Part shown: positions 43,642 to 54,800 of the stretch, piece by piece
How the letters are laid out: each line of letters starts with the position of its first letter
Numbering within the stretch: the first letter of the stretch is position 1
Source of the DNA: Helichrysum umbraculigerum
Lineage: Eukaryota > Streptophyta > Magnoliopsida > Asterales > Asteraceae
Assembly (NCBI GenBank): GCA_949592205.1
Contig: CATIUR010000005.1
Span: 128,297,277 to 128,361,276 of the forward strand
Length of the DNA: 64,000 nucleotides
Reading direction: 5' to 3'
The notes under the pieces: model-generated
What the model saw: the letters and a program-made list of their open reading frames with translations, nothing else
Told to the model about the DNA's origin: nothing
The model's database searches: none
Translations under genes and position numbers: made by a program

Positions 43642-46451
43642 ATGACATCTAAAAAACCCACTTCTATTAGTACTTCAAAGGATGAATTATATGCTTCCCT
43701 AGAAGAATTTAGGATCCCACATTCCATTCCAAACCACTTCCTGGACTTTGATGTCACGGATCAGCTACCTGACCTGGCATCATCTCCGGAAGATCACTCT
43801 TCAACTTTGCAAATGCCTACAGTGTCAAAATCTGTCCACTTGGATTATCTTCCCGAAGAAAATAATGAAGTAAAGCCCCCGAAAACATGTGACCTAATTA
43901 CCCTCATTCCTGAGACATCAATATATGCCCAAACTGTAACATCCTCAAATTGGGCCTAGGAGTAATAGGTATTTCCTGTAAATTTAAATGCGATTTAAAT
44001 TGGTTATATGTGTTTGATTGTAAAAATAATAGGTCAAACAGTTATATGACTTTTTGTGAATAGTAAATTATTAACTGTTTTAAATTTATTTAGTTGACGG
44101 TAAAATAAAATTGTATTTCCCCGCAAATGGTTTTTAAGTTCCAGACAATAATAAACACGGGGAATGAAAATTGACACTTATATGGTATATTATAAGGGAT
44201 GGGTCGGGTTTTATTTCTCCTCCACACATACATTCATACGATGCATACATACATACTCCATTCTAACCCTAAATCAAAAACTTGATGAAATCATCAAATT
44301 GAAGAACACAAATTCGAATTCAAGCTTCTAGCTTGAAGATTATCATCCTCTAATCCTTCTAACCATCATGTAAGTCTTGATTTCTTGATTTTCATAAATC
44401 TAAAATTTGGGGTTTTGTGGGTTATAGATTATAATCCGAAATTAAGGCTTGAAGTTGTTAAATTGATGTTAGTTAAACTCATACATGATGAGATGTAACA
44501 TGATTCAACTTGTAAGTTGTAAGTTGTAACTTGGAATTAGGGTTCTTGTGGTTTAGGATGAAATTATAATGATTAACTTGAAGTTAAAGCTTATAATGCT
44601 TGTATGGTTGTTAGTTAAGGTTAATTTTATGATTATAGGTGAAACCCTAACCTAAAATTGGATTAATCATATTATATAAGTTGTGATCAAAATGGGTTTT
44701 GGGTAATTGATGGAATTTGCATGATAAACATGAATTGAGGCTTTTGGTTATGTTATGGTTGTCAATTAGTACCTAATTTATGATTATAACATAAGTACTA
44801 ACTTGAAATTAGAGAATTTGATTGAGTGATCATGAAGTGTTGTAGAGAATTAATGATTATGATGTGTTATATGATGAAAAGAGGATAATGGTTAATTGGA
44901 ACACTTGATTGGGAATCTATGAGTAAAGTGGTAACTAAGTGGATTAAATATTCATTAAACCTTGTGTTGGGGTTTTGAATGAATTAGTAATATTTGATGG
45001 AAATAATCCGGTTAACGGTTTAATCATGTTAATGGTAATAATGAAAGTTGATTAAATGAGGTTATGAGTATAATGAGCATAAACTTGATAAGTGATTGTA
45101 AAGGTGGATATTTGTAATGTTGGAATGATGTTATATAGATTCGATACAAGAGACTGACTTGTGTTATTGTTGTATTCTCAGATGTGGAGAAGACTCAGTG
45201 ACATTAGACTACTGAGTGGACGACTATGATTGTCGGTGAGTGGATCTTGGACTTTCAGTCTAAGTTAGTTGTAACAACATGGTTACAACGGGTAAACTTG
45301 GTTTATTGCATTGATTGCATTAATATTATATTGGCATGTTGGTTAAACCTTGATTGATTATTGGCGTCCATTGTGCTATGATAGTTGTGGACTATTTGAT
45401 TTGGTGGGGGTCAACTAATGTGTTGGGTTTGGATACTATTACTAGGACTTCGCAAGTGCCTTGTACATGTGTTGGACACTGAAATTGCGTCGTGTGTAGT
45501 AATAGTACCAAACTATCGGTTTAACCTCTGATTTGGCCGTCAGTTGGTTTTAAGTGTTACTTGGGGAACCATCCGCGGCATGAGGGTACTTCAAGGACCA
45601 CCGATCCTTCTATGTTGCTTGTGCATTGCTTGGTTATAGGCATGTGTTAAGCTGAGTTAGATTGATAGCTTGGGATCTATTCACTTAGCTTCGTGCTAAC
45701 CCCTCATTACTTCTTGCAGGTTTACTTCTGTATGTGGGTGGGCAAGAAGTACATATGGAATGGAATGTTTGACAGGCTCACTCTGAAATGGATAATACGT
45801 TAATGATTTAACAACACATTGGGATTTCTATAACACCTAAACTTAATGTGTGTAATGATTAGAATAATCTAGTTTTAAAGGTTTGTATATAAGTGGATTG
45901 CTATTTGAAATGTATGTATGCAATCCACTGGTTTCTATTAATCATGCGCTTCCGATATGTTTAAAAAAAAAAAAATGTCCTTGTATTTAGCGGGTGTTAT
46001 ACAAACCATATCCGATTCTCACAATGACGGTATCTTTCCATTCTCTTCATACGAACCTAAATACACCATATACCGAGTGGTGGATAAGGTTCCATCCGTC
46101 GAAATAAAACAACCTTGTTTTAAAGAACGCCACCTTGGTGCTTCTTTCGATCCTTCCCGAAGGGCGGACGTCTATAAAGCATTCGTCATACAATTGACCT
46201 ATGTCAATCTCCCGTTTTCCTTCAACCAACGAGAAACGATTGCTGGATTGGAAAAACAAGTAAACCTTCTTCTTCGTCTGTCGAATCAAGAATGCGAAAG
46301 CCACTCCACAAATTTCGAGGACCAAGAACTAAAGTTTGTAGAAAATCTAGATCTTCTCTTCGAATCATTTGCCGACATGGATTACCTTCCAATATCGATG
46401 ATATTAATAAATCAAAATGTCGCCACAATGATCAACAAACTTGAGTTCTAG
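43642..46451 (+). pseudogene. Unrecognised ORF of element G, part 1 (split by solo LTR D)
   Basis: Starts 150 bp after the primer site. Coding pieces 43642-43934 and 46002-46451 join in frame through target duplication caaac once solo LTR D is removed, giving about 247 codons before TAG (46449-46451). The N-terminal ~95 residues are Ser/Pro/Asp-rich; the C-terminal half is helical-looking and contains a domain (FDPSRRADVYKAF, LPFSFNQRETIAGLEKQVN) that recurs in part 2. No CCHC knuckle, protease or RT motif is seen. Position suggests gag or the ORF1 that Tat/Ogre elements carry before gag, but I do not recognise the family. Confidence 0.6.
43935..46001 (+). mobile_element. Solo LTR D
   Basis: 2,067 bp starting TGTAACATCC and ending GGGTGTTATA (a one-base change from the expected TTACA), flanked by caaac (43930-43934 and 46002-46006). 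It sits inside the ORF of G without internal sequence or second LTR, so it arose by recombination between the two LTRs of a former full element. Strand is assigned from the TGTAAC start typical of gypsy LTRs. Confidence 0.88.
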
Positions 46452-47018
46452 ACAGAACAAAACCCGATCACCTTTCTTGGTAAAATTCCATTCGTTGTTG
46501 ACCCCGCTTCTTACCTAATCTCAAAATTGCGAGAAGTTTTCCCTAATTCCACAAAGGAAAGAATCGACACAAGCTTCTTTGAAAAAAGAAAAGACCTTCA
46601 CGTCAAGCTTGTTCAAATCTTCACCTTCACCAAATACCCCTTCACTTCCACTCAAAAAGCCGGAATCAGTGAACTCAGTAAGCTAGTTAAACTTACAACC
46701 GGAGAACCCGATTCGCTGGAGGAGAATGCGTTTATGGAAGCAGTGAATAAACTTACTCACAATCTGAACTACAAAAACAAAGGAGAACGCGACGGTCTAT
46801 CAAATCCCAAGAAGATAAGGAAGGCGTATAATAAGTTGATTAACGATCTTGTCAATTTAGGGTATGAGGAACGAGAGATCCTAGGAAGTATAGAGGATCG
46901 TCATTTTCTAGTTTACAATGTCATCTGGGAGCTATCGAAATGTTTTGTACCAAAAAATGTTCAATTAAGGGAGCAAATCTCGACCCTTTCCCTTTGGAGG
47001 GATCGGAACGGATCATAA
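46452..47018 (+). pseudogene. Unrecognised ORF of element G, part 2
   Basis: Continues part 1 in the same frame after the TAG at 46449 (TEQNPITFLGKIPFVVDPASY, then MREVFPNSTKERIDTSFFEKR from 46527). It contains a second copy of the domain in part 1: DLHVKLVQIFTFTKYPF followed by STQKAGISELSKLVKL lines up with DVYKAFVIQLTYVNLPF and NQRETIAGLEKQVNLL. Ends at TAA 47016-47018. With the TAG removed, the whole protein would be about 435 residues with two similar domains. Function unknown. Confidence 0.6.
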
Positions 47019-48589
47019 AACAATTCTTTCTGAAAAAGGTCGAGGCTCGCAACCTTAAGTGAGCAACTTTTAAGTATAAATATATAATATAATAAATTTT
47101 TGAAAGTTTCCCTTAAGAGAAAAACGTTTTTAAATGTTTTCCTGGAAACACGTGCGTGACTGAAAGAATGTGAAAACGTTTGGGTATTCTACTTAAACGG
47201 ATACATTCAACAAGTCCACGTCAGACAAAGATTTTTAAACACCAAAAATAGCTTAAGTTTAATGTTTAAAAGTTGATTTTAATTGCTCCGCAAAAATTTG
47301 CACGTTTCTTAAATGGTTTACAACGTAACAAGAAACTAACAAGTAACTAGTTACAAGTAATACATTTAAGATTCACCAACATTATTGAGTAGGACATTAG
47401 AATTTAACTTAGGGCATTAATGCTTACCAATTAAATTGCATTTGGGACCATAAGCAAGGACCATGGTACTTAGGATAGGTACATGTACCATAAAGGACCA
47501 CAAAACCTTCCTTAACTCCCCATAATTCAAAAACAAGAAGCAAACTTCTTCTTCCTCCCCCTCTCCTCTCCAAAAACCGGCCATGCCATGTTCTCCATGA
47601 GATCTCCATCAAAACTCTTTCAAATTGCATAATCTCTTGTCCTTTCGAGTTCCTTGTTGCATATACTTCTCGGTTGTACTTTCTTCTTTGCATTTCATTC
47701 ACTCTAAGCAAGGTATGATCACGAAACCCACTTTGAACTTAAAAGAACTTGTTTCTTGTAGTTATCTAAGTTAGTAACTAGGAAATAGTGCTTTTCATAA
47801 TCAAATACTTAGGTACGACACGTTCCTACCACTTACACATGCGAATCTCCATGTTTTAAACCTTGATCAACTGATCTAGCTTAGGACTTGGATTAAACTA
47901 AGTGTTAGTATGCTAAGTACCCTAGTAATTAGGGCGTTTTGTATGATCCCTCTATGTCTATTGCTTTATGTTAACAACTTAGGTTTAGCAATTTTGGCTT
48001 TTGAGAGTCAACAATAAGTTGACTAGCTTACATGAAAAAAAAATATATGATAAGTTAAAAATTGCATGACCATGTTGTACTTGTTTTGACTAGTCAAATT
48101 AGGCAATAACTAGAGAATCATCACTCTTGAATGAAAAGTCTTGGACCACACCAAATACATGGGCATGATAACTTCTTTTATGCATAACTCAATTTGCTTA
48201 TCAAATAGGAAATGCTTAAAATGACTTAGAATATGCATGCATGAATAGGTTAAAATTTTGGCATGCGGACATTTAAAAATATCATTTGAAGAAAGCTTTG
48301 ACCTAAAAGTCAACTTGAAGTATTGCATTTTTTTTAGACAAAATATTTTATTCAAAAACCTTACTTCAACTTGTACTTCCAAAGTCAAACCTTACCAATA
48401 ATGATGTTATCATTATTCGTGAATTCTAGTCATTTCAAACTTGGTTTGCACCAAACTTTGCAAATGACAAATACTTCACAATAAGACGATTGCCATTCCA
48501 TGACTATACTTTTCTAAGTGACGATATTACCTTGACAAATAAGTGACTGTTTGTTGCATGGGAGCATTATATGTTCAATGAAGTCTTTA
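47019..48589. other. Non-coding region between the G ORF and copia E
   Basis: AT-rich sequence with no protein-coding signal on either strand and no pol motif. A C/T-rich leader-like stretch (47500-47700) followed by aaggtatgatc resembles a transcribed LTR or UTR. Bases 48585-48589 (cttta) are the target duplication of element E. Confidence 0.4.
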
Positions 48590-49132
48590 TGTTGAGACCT
48601 GAGCCACTGTCGAATCTGCTCAGAGTACAAGTATGTTGCCGCTGTTAGAAGTTTACCACTATTAGTAGTTGCCACTGCTAGTTAGTAGTTGCCACTGTCA
48701 ACTAGTTTTAGTCTAACAGTGCCACTGTTAATGTGTAATTTGTATTTTGTATCAAGTACTCAACCACTGTTAATATACGAGTACTACCCCTGTTAGTAAT
48801 ATAGATAACCACTGTTGGTTAGATATAGTCTGTTAGAGAGAATTATGGAATAGATATGATTCCATAATAGTTTGATTCTGTAAAGGACTCTATATGTTAT
48901 AAATAGAGATCCTGTAAAACCTAGATAGATACGATTCATTCTAGTTATTAGCTTCAAGGTTGTAAACCCTAACACAATTGTGTGTTCGTATTATTATTAA
49001 TAATATTGAAGCTTTTGGTTAGATATTCTGTTATATTCAAGTTTATTCTTCAAGTTATTAATAAACTATTCCGCAAGCTTATTAATAATCAATCAAAGTA
49101 ATACATACTAAGATCTCTAGCTGGGATCATCA
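48590..49132 (+). repeat. 5' LTR of element E
   Basis: TGTTGAGACC to GGGATCATCA. It contains about nine CC(A/C)CTGTTAG-type motifs (for example 48604, 48672, 48692, 48722, 48764, 48787), a perfect 10-bp palindrome (48842-48851/48859-48868) and a TATA box (48898-48905). Confidence 0.95.
48898..48905 (+). promoter_or_regulatory. TATA box in the LTR of element E
   Basis: TATAAATA, 30 bases downstream of the palindrome attatggaat/attccataat. It is repeated at 60289-60296 in the 3' LTR. Confidence 0.75.
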
Positions 49133-49134
49133 AG

Positions 49135-49146
49135 TGGTATCAGAGC
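49135..49146 (+). other. Primer binding site of element E
   Basis: TGGTATCAGAGC two bases after the LTR; initiator-Met tRNA type. Confidence 0.93.
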
Positions 49147-49176
49147 TTGATATTACTTTGATCTTGAAGAAGGTAA

Positions 49177-50130
49177 TTGAATTTTGCAGCTTTTTCAAAT
49201 AACAACATGTCTACTAAAACGATGGAAGGTATTCAAGCTACAAAGATCCCCATGCTTAAACCCGATGAGTTTGAGCTATGGCAGACTAGGATTAGGCAAT
49301 ACATGTTGCTGACGGATTATATGATGTGGGAGGTAGTTACTAATGGACCAGTCTATACTAAGGATGCAGATGGTAAAAAGGAAGAAAGACCACCACCAAA
49401 GACTGATGCAGAGAGGAAAGAAAGAGCAACAGAGTGGAAGGCATTAAGTACTCTACTTTTGTCTATTCCTAATGAGTATCAAAGAAAATTTGAGAACTGT
49501 GAAGATGCTCAGGTTCTCATGGAAGCAATTGTTAAGAGATTTGGTGGTAATGACAACACCAAGAAGAATAAGAGATCTCTTCTCAAACAACAATTTGAAA
49601 ACTTTGCAGGTGTAAAGTCTGAAACTTTGACTCAGACTTTTGATAGATTTCAAAAACTTGTTGGTGATCTTGAAAATCACAATGTTAAGATTGATAAGGA
49701 TGATTTGAATAGGAAGTTTCTAAGATCACTAGGCACAGATTGGAATATGTACACTGTGGGACTTAGACAAAGTGCAGATCTTGAAGAAAAGGAGATTGAA
49801 GATCTATACAATGATCTGAGAAACTTTGAGCCTGAGGTATTGGCTCTAAAACAGTCCAATGGTAGCTCTAACAATGCTGCTTTCGTGTCTGTTGGTGAAT
49901 CTGGTAGTTGTAGCACATTTGGTGCTAATGATAATGTCTTGGAAGCTTTCTTTGCAAGTCATGTGAATTCATCCTTAACAACAGAGGATTTGGAACAGGT
50001 TAATGAAGAGGATCTTGAAGAGATGGATTTGAGATGGCAGATGGCTGATAACTATAAGGGCAAAAAGGTTTATGCAGAGGTCAGGGAACAGAAACTTTAC
50101 TTACAAGAGAGATGGTGTAGCTGGTTTTGA
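49177..50130 (+). pseudogene. Copia gag N-terminal part (element E), ends in frameshift
   Basis: 317 codons. The UBN2-type gag domain spans about residues 30-240 (FELWQTRIRQYMLLTDYMMW, then SLLKQQFENFAGVKSETLTQTF, then LRSLGTDWNMYT). The start may be the internal MSTKTMEG. The frame is lost at a one-base insertion near 50047 (atggctGata): without it the reading would pass straight into the zinc-knuckle frame beginning before 50072. The last ~28 residues are therefore out-of-frame. Confidence 0.9.
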
Positions 50131-51841
50131 CAAGAGCAAGGTGGAGTGTTTCAACTGTCACAAGATGGGACACTTTGCTAGAGAATGCAAGAGCACACAG
50201 GCTGGAGGATCTCATAATGGTATTGTAAGAAACAGTTCTGCTCCACAAAGAAGATTGGTACCTGTTCAGAACACCACTTCAGATTCATTGGTTGCACAAG
50301 ATGGGATGGGAGGATTTGACTGGAGTGACCAGGAAGAACTTGTAGTCAAGAATCAAGCTTTAATGGCTGTCACAGAAGAACCAGAGCCTTCAGACATTCC
50401 ATATGAGGTACAATCTAAATTATGTTCTCCTGAATGCAAGAAAATGGTTAAATTTTATAGGGATCATAATATGGTTGTGTGTAATGAGTTAAAAGCTTGT
50501 GTAGAAAAGAGTCAACATTCAACTTTAGCTATTGAAAACTTAGAAAGACAGATAAAAGCTTTTGAAAAGAATGAATCACAATTTCACTTAGATATTAAAT
50601 ATCTGAATTGGGAAAAGAAAGCTTTACAAACAAAAGTTGATATGCTAAGTGCAAAGTTGGCTGAGGCAATTTCTGATAAAGAGTCAATAAAGTTGAAAGT
50701 TGATGAATTGGAAAATGCTTCAAAAGGTGTTCAAAACTTAATCAAGTCTCAAATTCATGATAAATTAAAAACTGGATTAGGTTACAACCTTAATGCTGTA
50801 CCCCCACCTTATAATCATACTTACTTCCCATCTAAAATCGAGTTTGACTTAGAAAAACTTAAGGTAGATGTGTCTGAGGAGGTTAAAAAGGTAGATCCAG
50901 TAGTTAATTGTGCTAATAATGTGAATTTTGATAAAGTGGAAGTATCTGATTGGACTGAGGAAGATGAGAGTGATAGTGATAGCTCATCTAGTGGTAATTC
51001 TGTGGATGATTGTGTTAAGCCTATTACTGGTCTAGTTTCTGAACTAAATAGTACTAAACTAGAAGAGGGTAAAAAGATGTTTGTTGAGAAAGCAAAGGCA
51101 CAGATAGATCAAGTGAGAAAATCAAATAAATCTAGATCTGGTCTAGGTTATGTGCATAAAAAAGTTAATCCTGTATCAAAAGATAAGTCAAAAGATAAAT
51201 CTGAGTGTGATAAATGTGCATGTAAATCAAACAGGTCTGATTTAAATACTTCAAATAATGTAAATAAATCCATTCCCAGGGGTAATCAGAGAAATTGGAA
51301 CCAATTGGTTTCACAAAGGCTGGGTAATGGGTTTGAATGTGTAAAAAGAAAATCATGTTTTATTTGTGGTAGATATAATCATATTCAACAGGACTGTTAC
51401 TACAATCCTAAAAATAATAGGAACAGTGGTACAGGACAAATCTTAAGAAATAAGCCAAACAGAGGCAAAGCTGCAGCCCCTGTTAATGCTGCAGCAGTGC
51501 CACTGTCAAAGGCTAACAGAGGCAAGACAATAACAGGGGAGGGTTTGACCACTGTCAGGCATGGTACTTCTGCTGGTATTAAACATTTCAAAAGAATGTT
51601 TATACCAAGTAAAGCTACCACTGCTAGGGTAATAAATACTAATTTGAAGGTAACCACTGTCAGACCATTAACCCCTGTCAGGTCTAAAACAGATTATTTT
51701 TGGAAACATAAGAATGCATCTATATCAAATGTATCCAAAATCAATGGAGCATTGAGATCAATCACCTTTAAGAGGGTTGATATCAAAAATGCTCATGGGA
51801 AACCCAAAGCCAAATTGGTTTGGGTTCCCAAGAGAAACTAA
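50072..51841 (+). CDS. Copia gag C-terminal part: zinc knuckles and coiled coil (element E)
   Basis: Continuation of gag in the other frame, so the ATG at 50072 is not the natural start. CCHC knuckle CFNCHKMGHFAREC near residue 28, a long charged coiled coil (about residues 130-235) and a second CCHC knuckle, CFICGRYNHIQQDC, near residue 430. Long coiled-coil gags with knuckles far apart are characteristic of SIRE-type elements. It ends at TAA (51839-51841), six codons before the protease frame, which is the same frame. Confidence 0.85.
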   Translation: MQRSGNRNFTYKRDGVAGFDKSKVECFNCHKMGHFARECKSTQAGGSHNGIVRNSSAPQRRLVPVQNTTSDSLVAQDGMGGFDWSDQEELVVKNQALMAVTEEPEPSDIPYEVQSKLCSPECKKMVKFYRDHNMVVCNELKACVEKSQHSTLAIENLERQIKAFEKNESQFHLDIKYLNWEKKALQTKVDMLSAKLAEAISDKESIKLKVDELENASKGVQNLIKSQIHDKLKTGLGYNLNAVPPPYNHTYFPSKIEFDLEKLKVDVSEEVKKVDPVVNCANNVNFDKVEVSDWTEEDESDSDSSSSGNSVDDCVKPITGLVSELNSTKLEEGKKMFVEKAKAQIDQVRKSNKSRSGLGYVHKKVNPVSKDKSKDKSECDKCACKSNRSDLNTSNNVNKSIPRGNQRNWNQLVSQRLGNGFECVKRKSCFICGRYNHIQQDCYYNPKNNRNSGTGQILRNKPNRGKAAAPVNAAAVPLSKANRGKTITGEGLTTVRHGTSAGIKHFKRMFIPSKATTARVINTNLKVTTVRPLTPVRSKTDYFWKHKNASISNVSKINGALRSITFKRVDIKNAHGKPKAKLVWVPKRN

Positions 51842-51859
51842 TATGTTCTCTTTTTATAT

Positions 51860-54800
51860 GTGCAGGGCAAGCCAAAGAGCTTATGGCACATTGATTCTGG
51901 CTGCTCAAGGCACATGACTGGAGATAGGGAAAAGCTACAGGATTTCAAAGCATTTAATGGAGGAGATGTAGCATTTGGCAGCAATCCTAAAGGAGGTAAG
52001 ATCACTGGAAAAGGTAAGGTAAAAAGCATTAAGCTCACTTTCAATGATGTATATTATGTTGAGCAATTGAGATATAATTTGCTTAGTGTGAGTCAAATCA
52101 CAGATAAGCAAAATCTTGTTTATTTCACTGACACAGAATGCCTTATACTTTCTGAAAAACTCAAAATACCTGAAGATAAAATTTTAATGAGAGTTCCAAG
52201 AAAGGATAATGTATACTGTAGTGATTTAAACAAGATGGAATCTCAAAATGTTAACTGTCTGATTTCTAAAGCTACTGTTTCTGAATCTGAACTATGGCAT
52301 AGGAGGATGTGTCACTTGAATTACAAGACCATGAATAAACTTGTTAGGAATAAGCTAGTGAGAGGCTTACCTGAAAAGTTATTTGAATGTAGTGATCACT
52401 GTGTATCCTGTCTCAAAGGCAAGCAACACAAGACCTCTTATAAGTCCAAGCTTGTGAATACCAATACCACTCCCTTACATCTGTTACATATGGACTTGTT
52501 TGGCCCTACCAATGTAGCTAGTCAAGGGAAGAAATCTTACTGTTTGGTGATAACTGATGATTATTCTAGAATGAGTTGGGTATTCTTTCTTAGGACCAAG
52601 GATGAGACAGGTGAAATACTTAGATCATTCATAACTAGGATTGAGAATTCAACTAATCAAAAGGTTAAGATCATCAGATGTGATAATGGGACAGAATTTA
52701 AGAATCAAGAGATGAATAAGTTCTGTGAGGATAAAGGTATAGAAAGACAGTTTAGTGCACCTAGGACTCCACAACAAAATGGAGTAGCTGAAAGGAGGAA
52801 TAGGACACTAATTGAGGCTGCTAGAAGCATGCTAGCAGATGCTAAACTTCCAATGTCCTATTGGGCAGAGGCAGTCAGCACTGCTTGTTATGTTTTGAAT
52901 AGGATTTTGATCATTAAACCTCATAACAAGACACCCTATGAGTTATTCTTTAAGAGAAAACCTTTGGTTAGCTTTTTGAAACCATTTGGATGTCCTTGTA
53001 CTGTCTTAAATACCAGAGATCATCTTGGTAAGTTTCAGAGTAAGGTAGATGAGGGTGTATTTGTTGGATACTCTATTCAAAGCAAGGCTTATAGAGTATT
53101 TAATAAAAGGACTAGGATCATAGATGAGACCATGGATGTAACCTTTAATGAAAATACATCAAATGTAGAAGGAAAAGGTCCAGAAGTATTGTTTGATATT
53201 GATGCACTAACCCATGCTTTTAGATATCCAGATTTGTCTACTAGTGCAGGTACAGATGTAGGTAATGATGGGACTTCAATCTCAGGTCAGACTAAAAAGG
53301 ATAACTTGCAGTATGTATTGTTTCCTATTTGGTCTCCAGATCCACCAGCAGCATTCCAGTCAGAGCAAGATGAACCTTCAGATGATACAAGTGGGTCAAG
53401 TGGCAAAAATGGTTCAAACAAGGATGAAGATGGTTCAATTCCATCAGATCATCAACCATTTACTTCAAAGGGTTCTCATACAGTTTCAGAGCATGATTCA
53501 GAAGGAGAGCCTGAATCTCCAACGTATTTTGAACAGAGTCCTCCATTTCAAGTTTTGGAAAAGACTTCTTTGTCAGATTCTGAAGCAACTCCAAAGCCTT
53601 CAAAAGAAAGAGAAGAAAGAGATTCTTATTCAGAATCAGAGATGGATAATCTTTTGGGTCCTAATTTAGAAAGAGAACTGCTTGATACATCCACATCTAA
53701 GTATCTGGTTCACAAAGATCATTCCTTGGATTTGGTCATTGGTGATATTGATTCATCTGTTCTGACCAGACAGCAGTCAAAGGTAAGAGAAGAAGATTTA
53801 CATATTTCACTATATGTTTGTTTTCTTTCTCAGATGGAACCAAAGAAGGTAGTGGAAGCTCTCAAAGATCCAAGTTGGATAGAGTCAATGCAAGAAGAAT
53901 TGTTGCAGTTCAAACTGCAAGATGTATGGGATTTGGTTGATCTACCAAAAGGAAAGAAAGCTATAGGCACAAGGTGGATCTTCAAGAACAAGAGAGATGA
54001 AAGAGGTATAGTGATAAAGAATAAAGCAAGGTTGGTAGCACAGGGGTATACACAGGAAGAAGGCATAGATTATGATGATGTCTTTGCTCCTATTGCTAGA
54101 ATAGAAGCTATTAGGTTATTTTTAGCTTATGCATCTTATCAGGATTTTAAAGTTTATCAAATGGATGTGAAGAGTGCTTTTCTTCATGGTCTAATTGATG
54201 ATGAGGTGTATGTATGCCAACCTCCAGGGTTTGAAGATCCAACATATCCAGATAGAGTGTGCAGATTGAAGAAAGCTTTGTATGGGTTACATCAAGCACC
54301 AAGAGCTTGGTATGATACTCTATCTGAGTATCTTCTCAAGAATGGATTCAAGAGAGGTACTATTGACAAAACTTTGTTTACCAAGAGGGTTCAGAGAGAT
54401 ATATTGTTGGTACAGGTTTATGTTGATGATATTATTTTTGGTTCAACTAGGGATTCATTGTGCAAAGAGTTTGAGGGTTTAATGCATAAGAAATTCAAGA
54501 TGAGTTCAATGGGTGAACTCACTTTCTTTTTAGGATTGCAGGTTAAACAGAAGTCAGATGGAATCTTTATTAACCAAGGAAAGTATGTGCAGGATATTTT
54601 GAATAAGTTTGGTTATAAAGATGTAAAGATAGCTAGCACTCCTATGGAGGCACACAAACATCTTAATTCTGATCCTGATGGAGAGGAAGTAGATGTGCAC
54701 TTGTACAGGTCAATGATTGGTTCTTTGATGTATTTAACTTCATCTAGGCCTGATATTATGTTTGCAGTGTGTCTTTGTGCTAGGTACCAAACCAATCCAA

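Noticed and set aside
46047..46428. Minus-strand ORFs opposite the unknown G ORF
   Set aside because: Antisense shadows; the plus-strand frame is supported by the in-frame join across solo LTR D and by the internal domain duplication.
48793..48975. 60-codon minus-strand ORF, repeated at 60184-60366
   Set aside because: Entirely within both LTRs of element E and without homology or codon structure; a repeat shadow.
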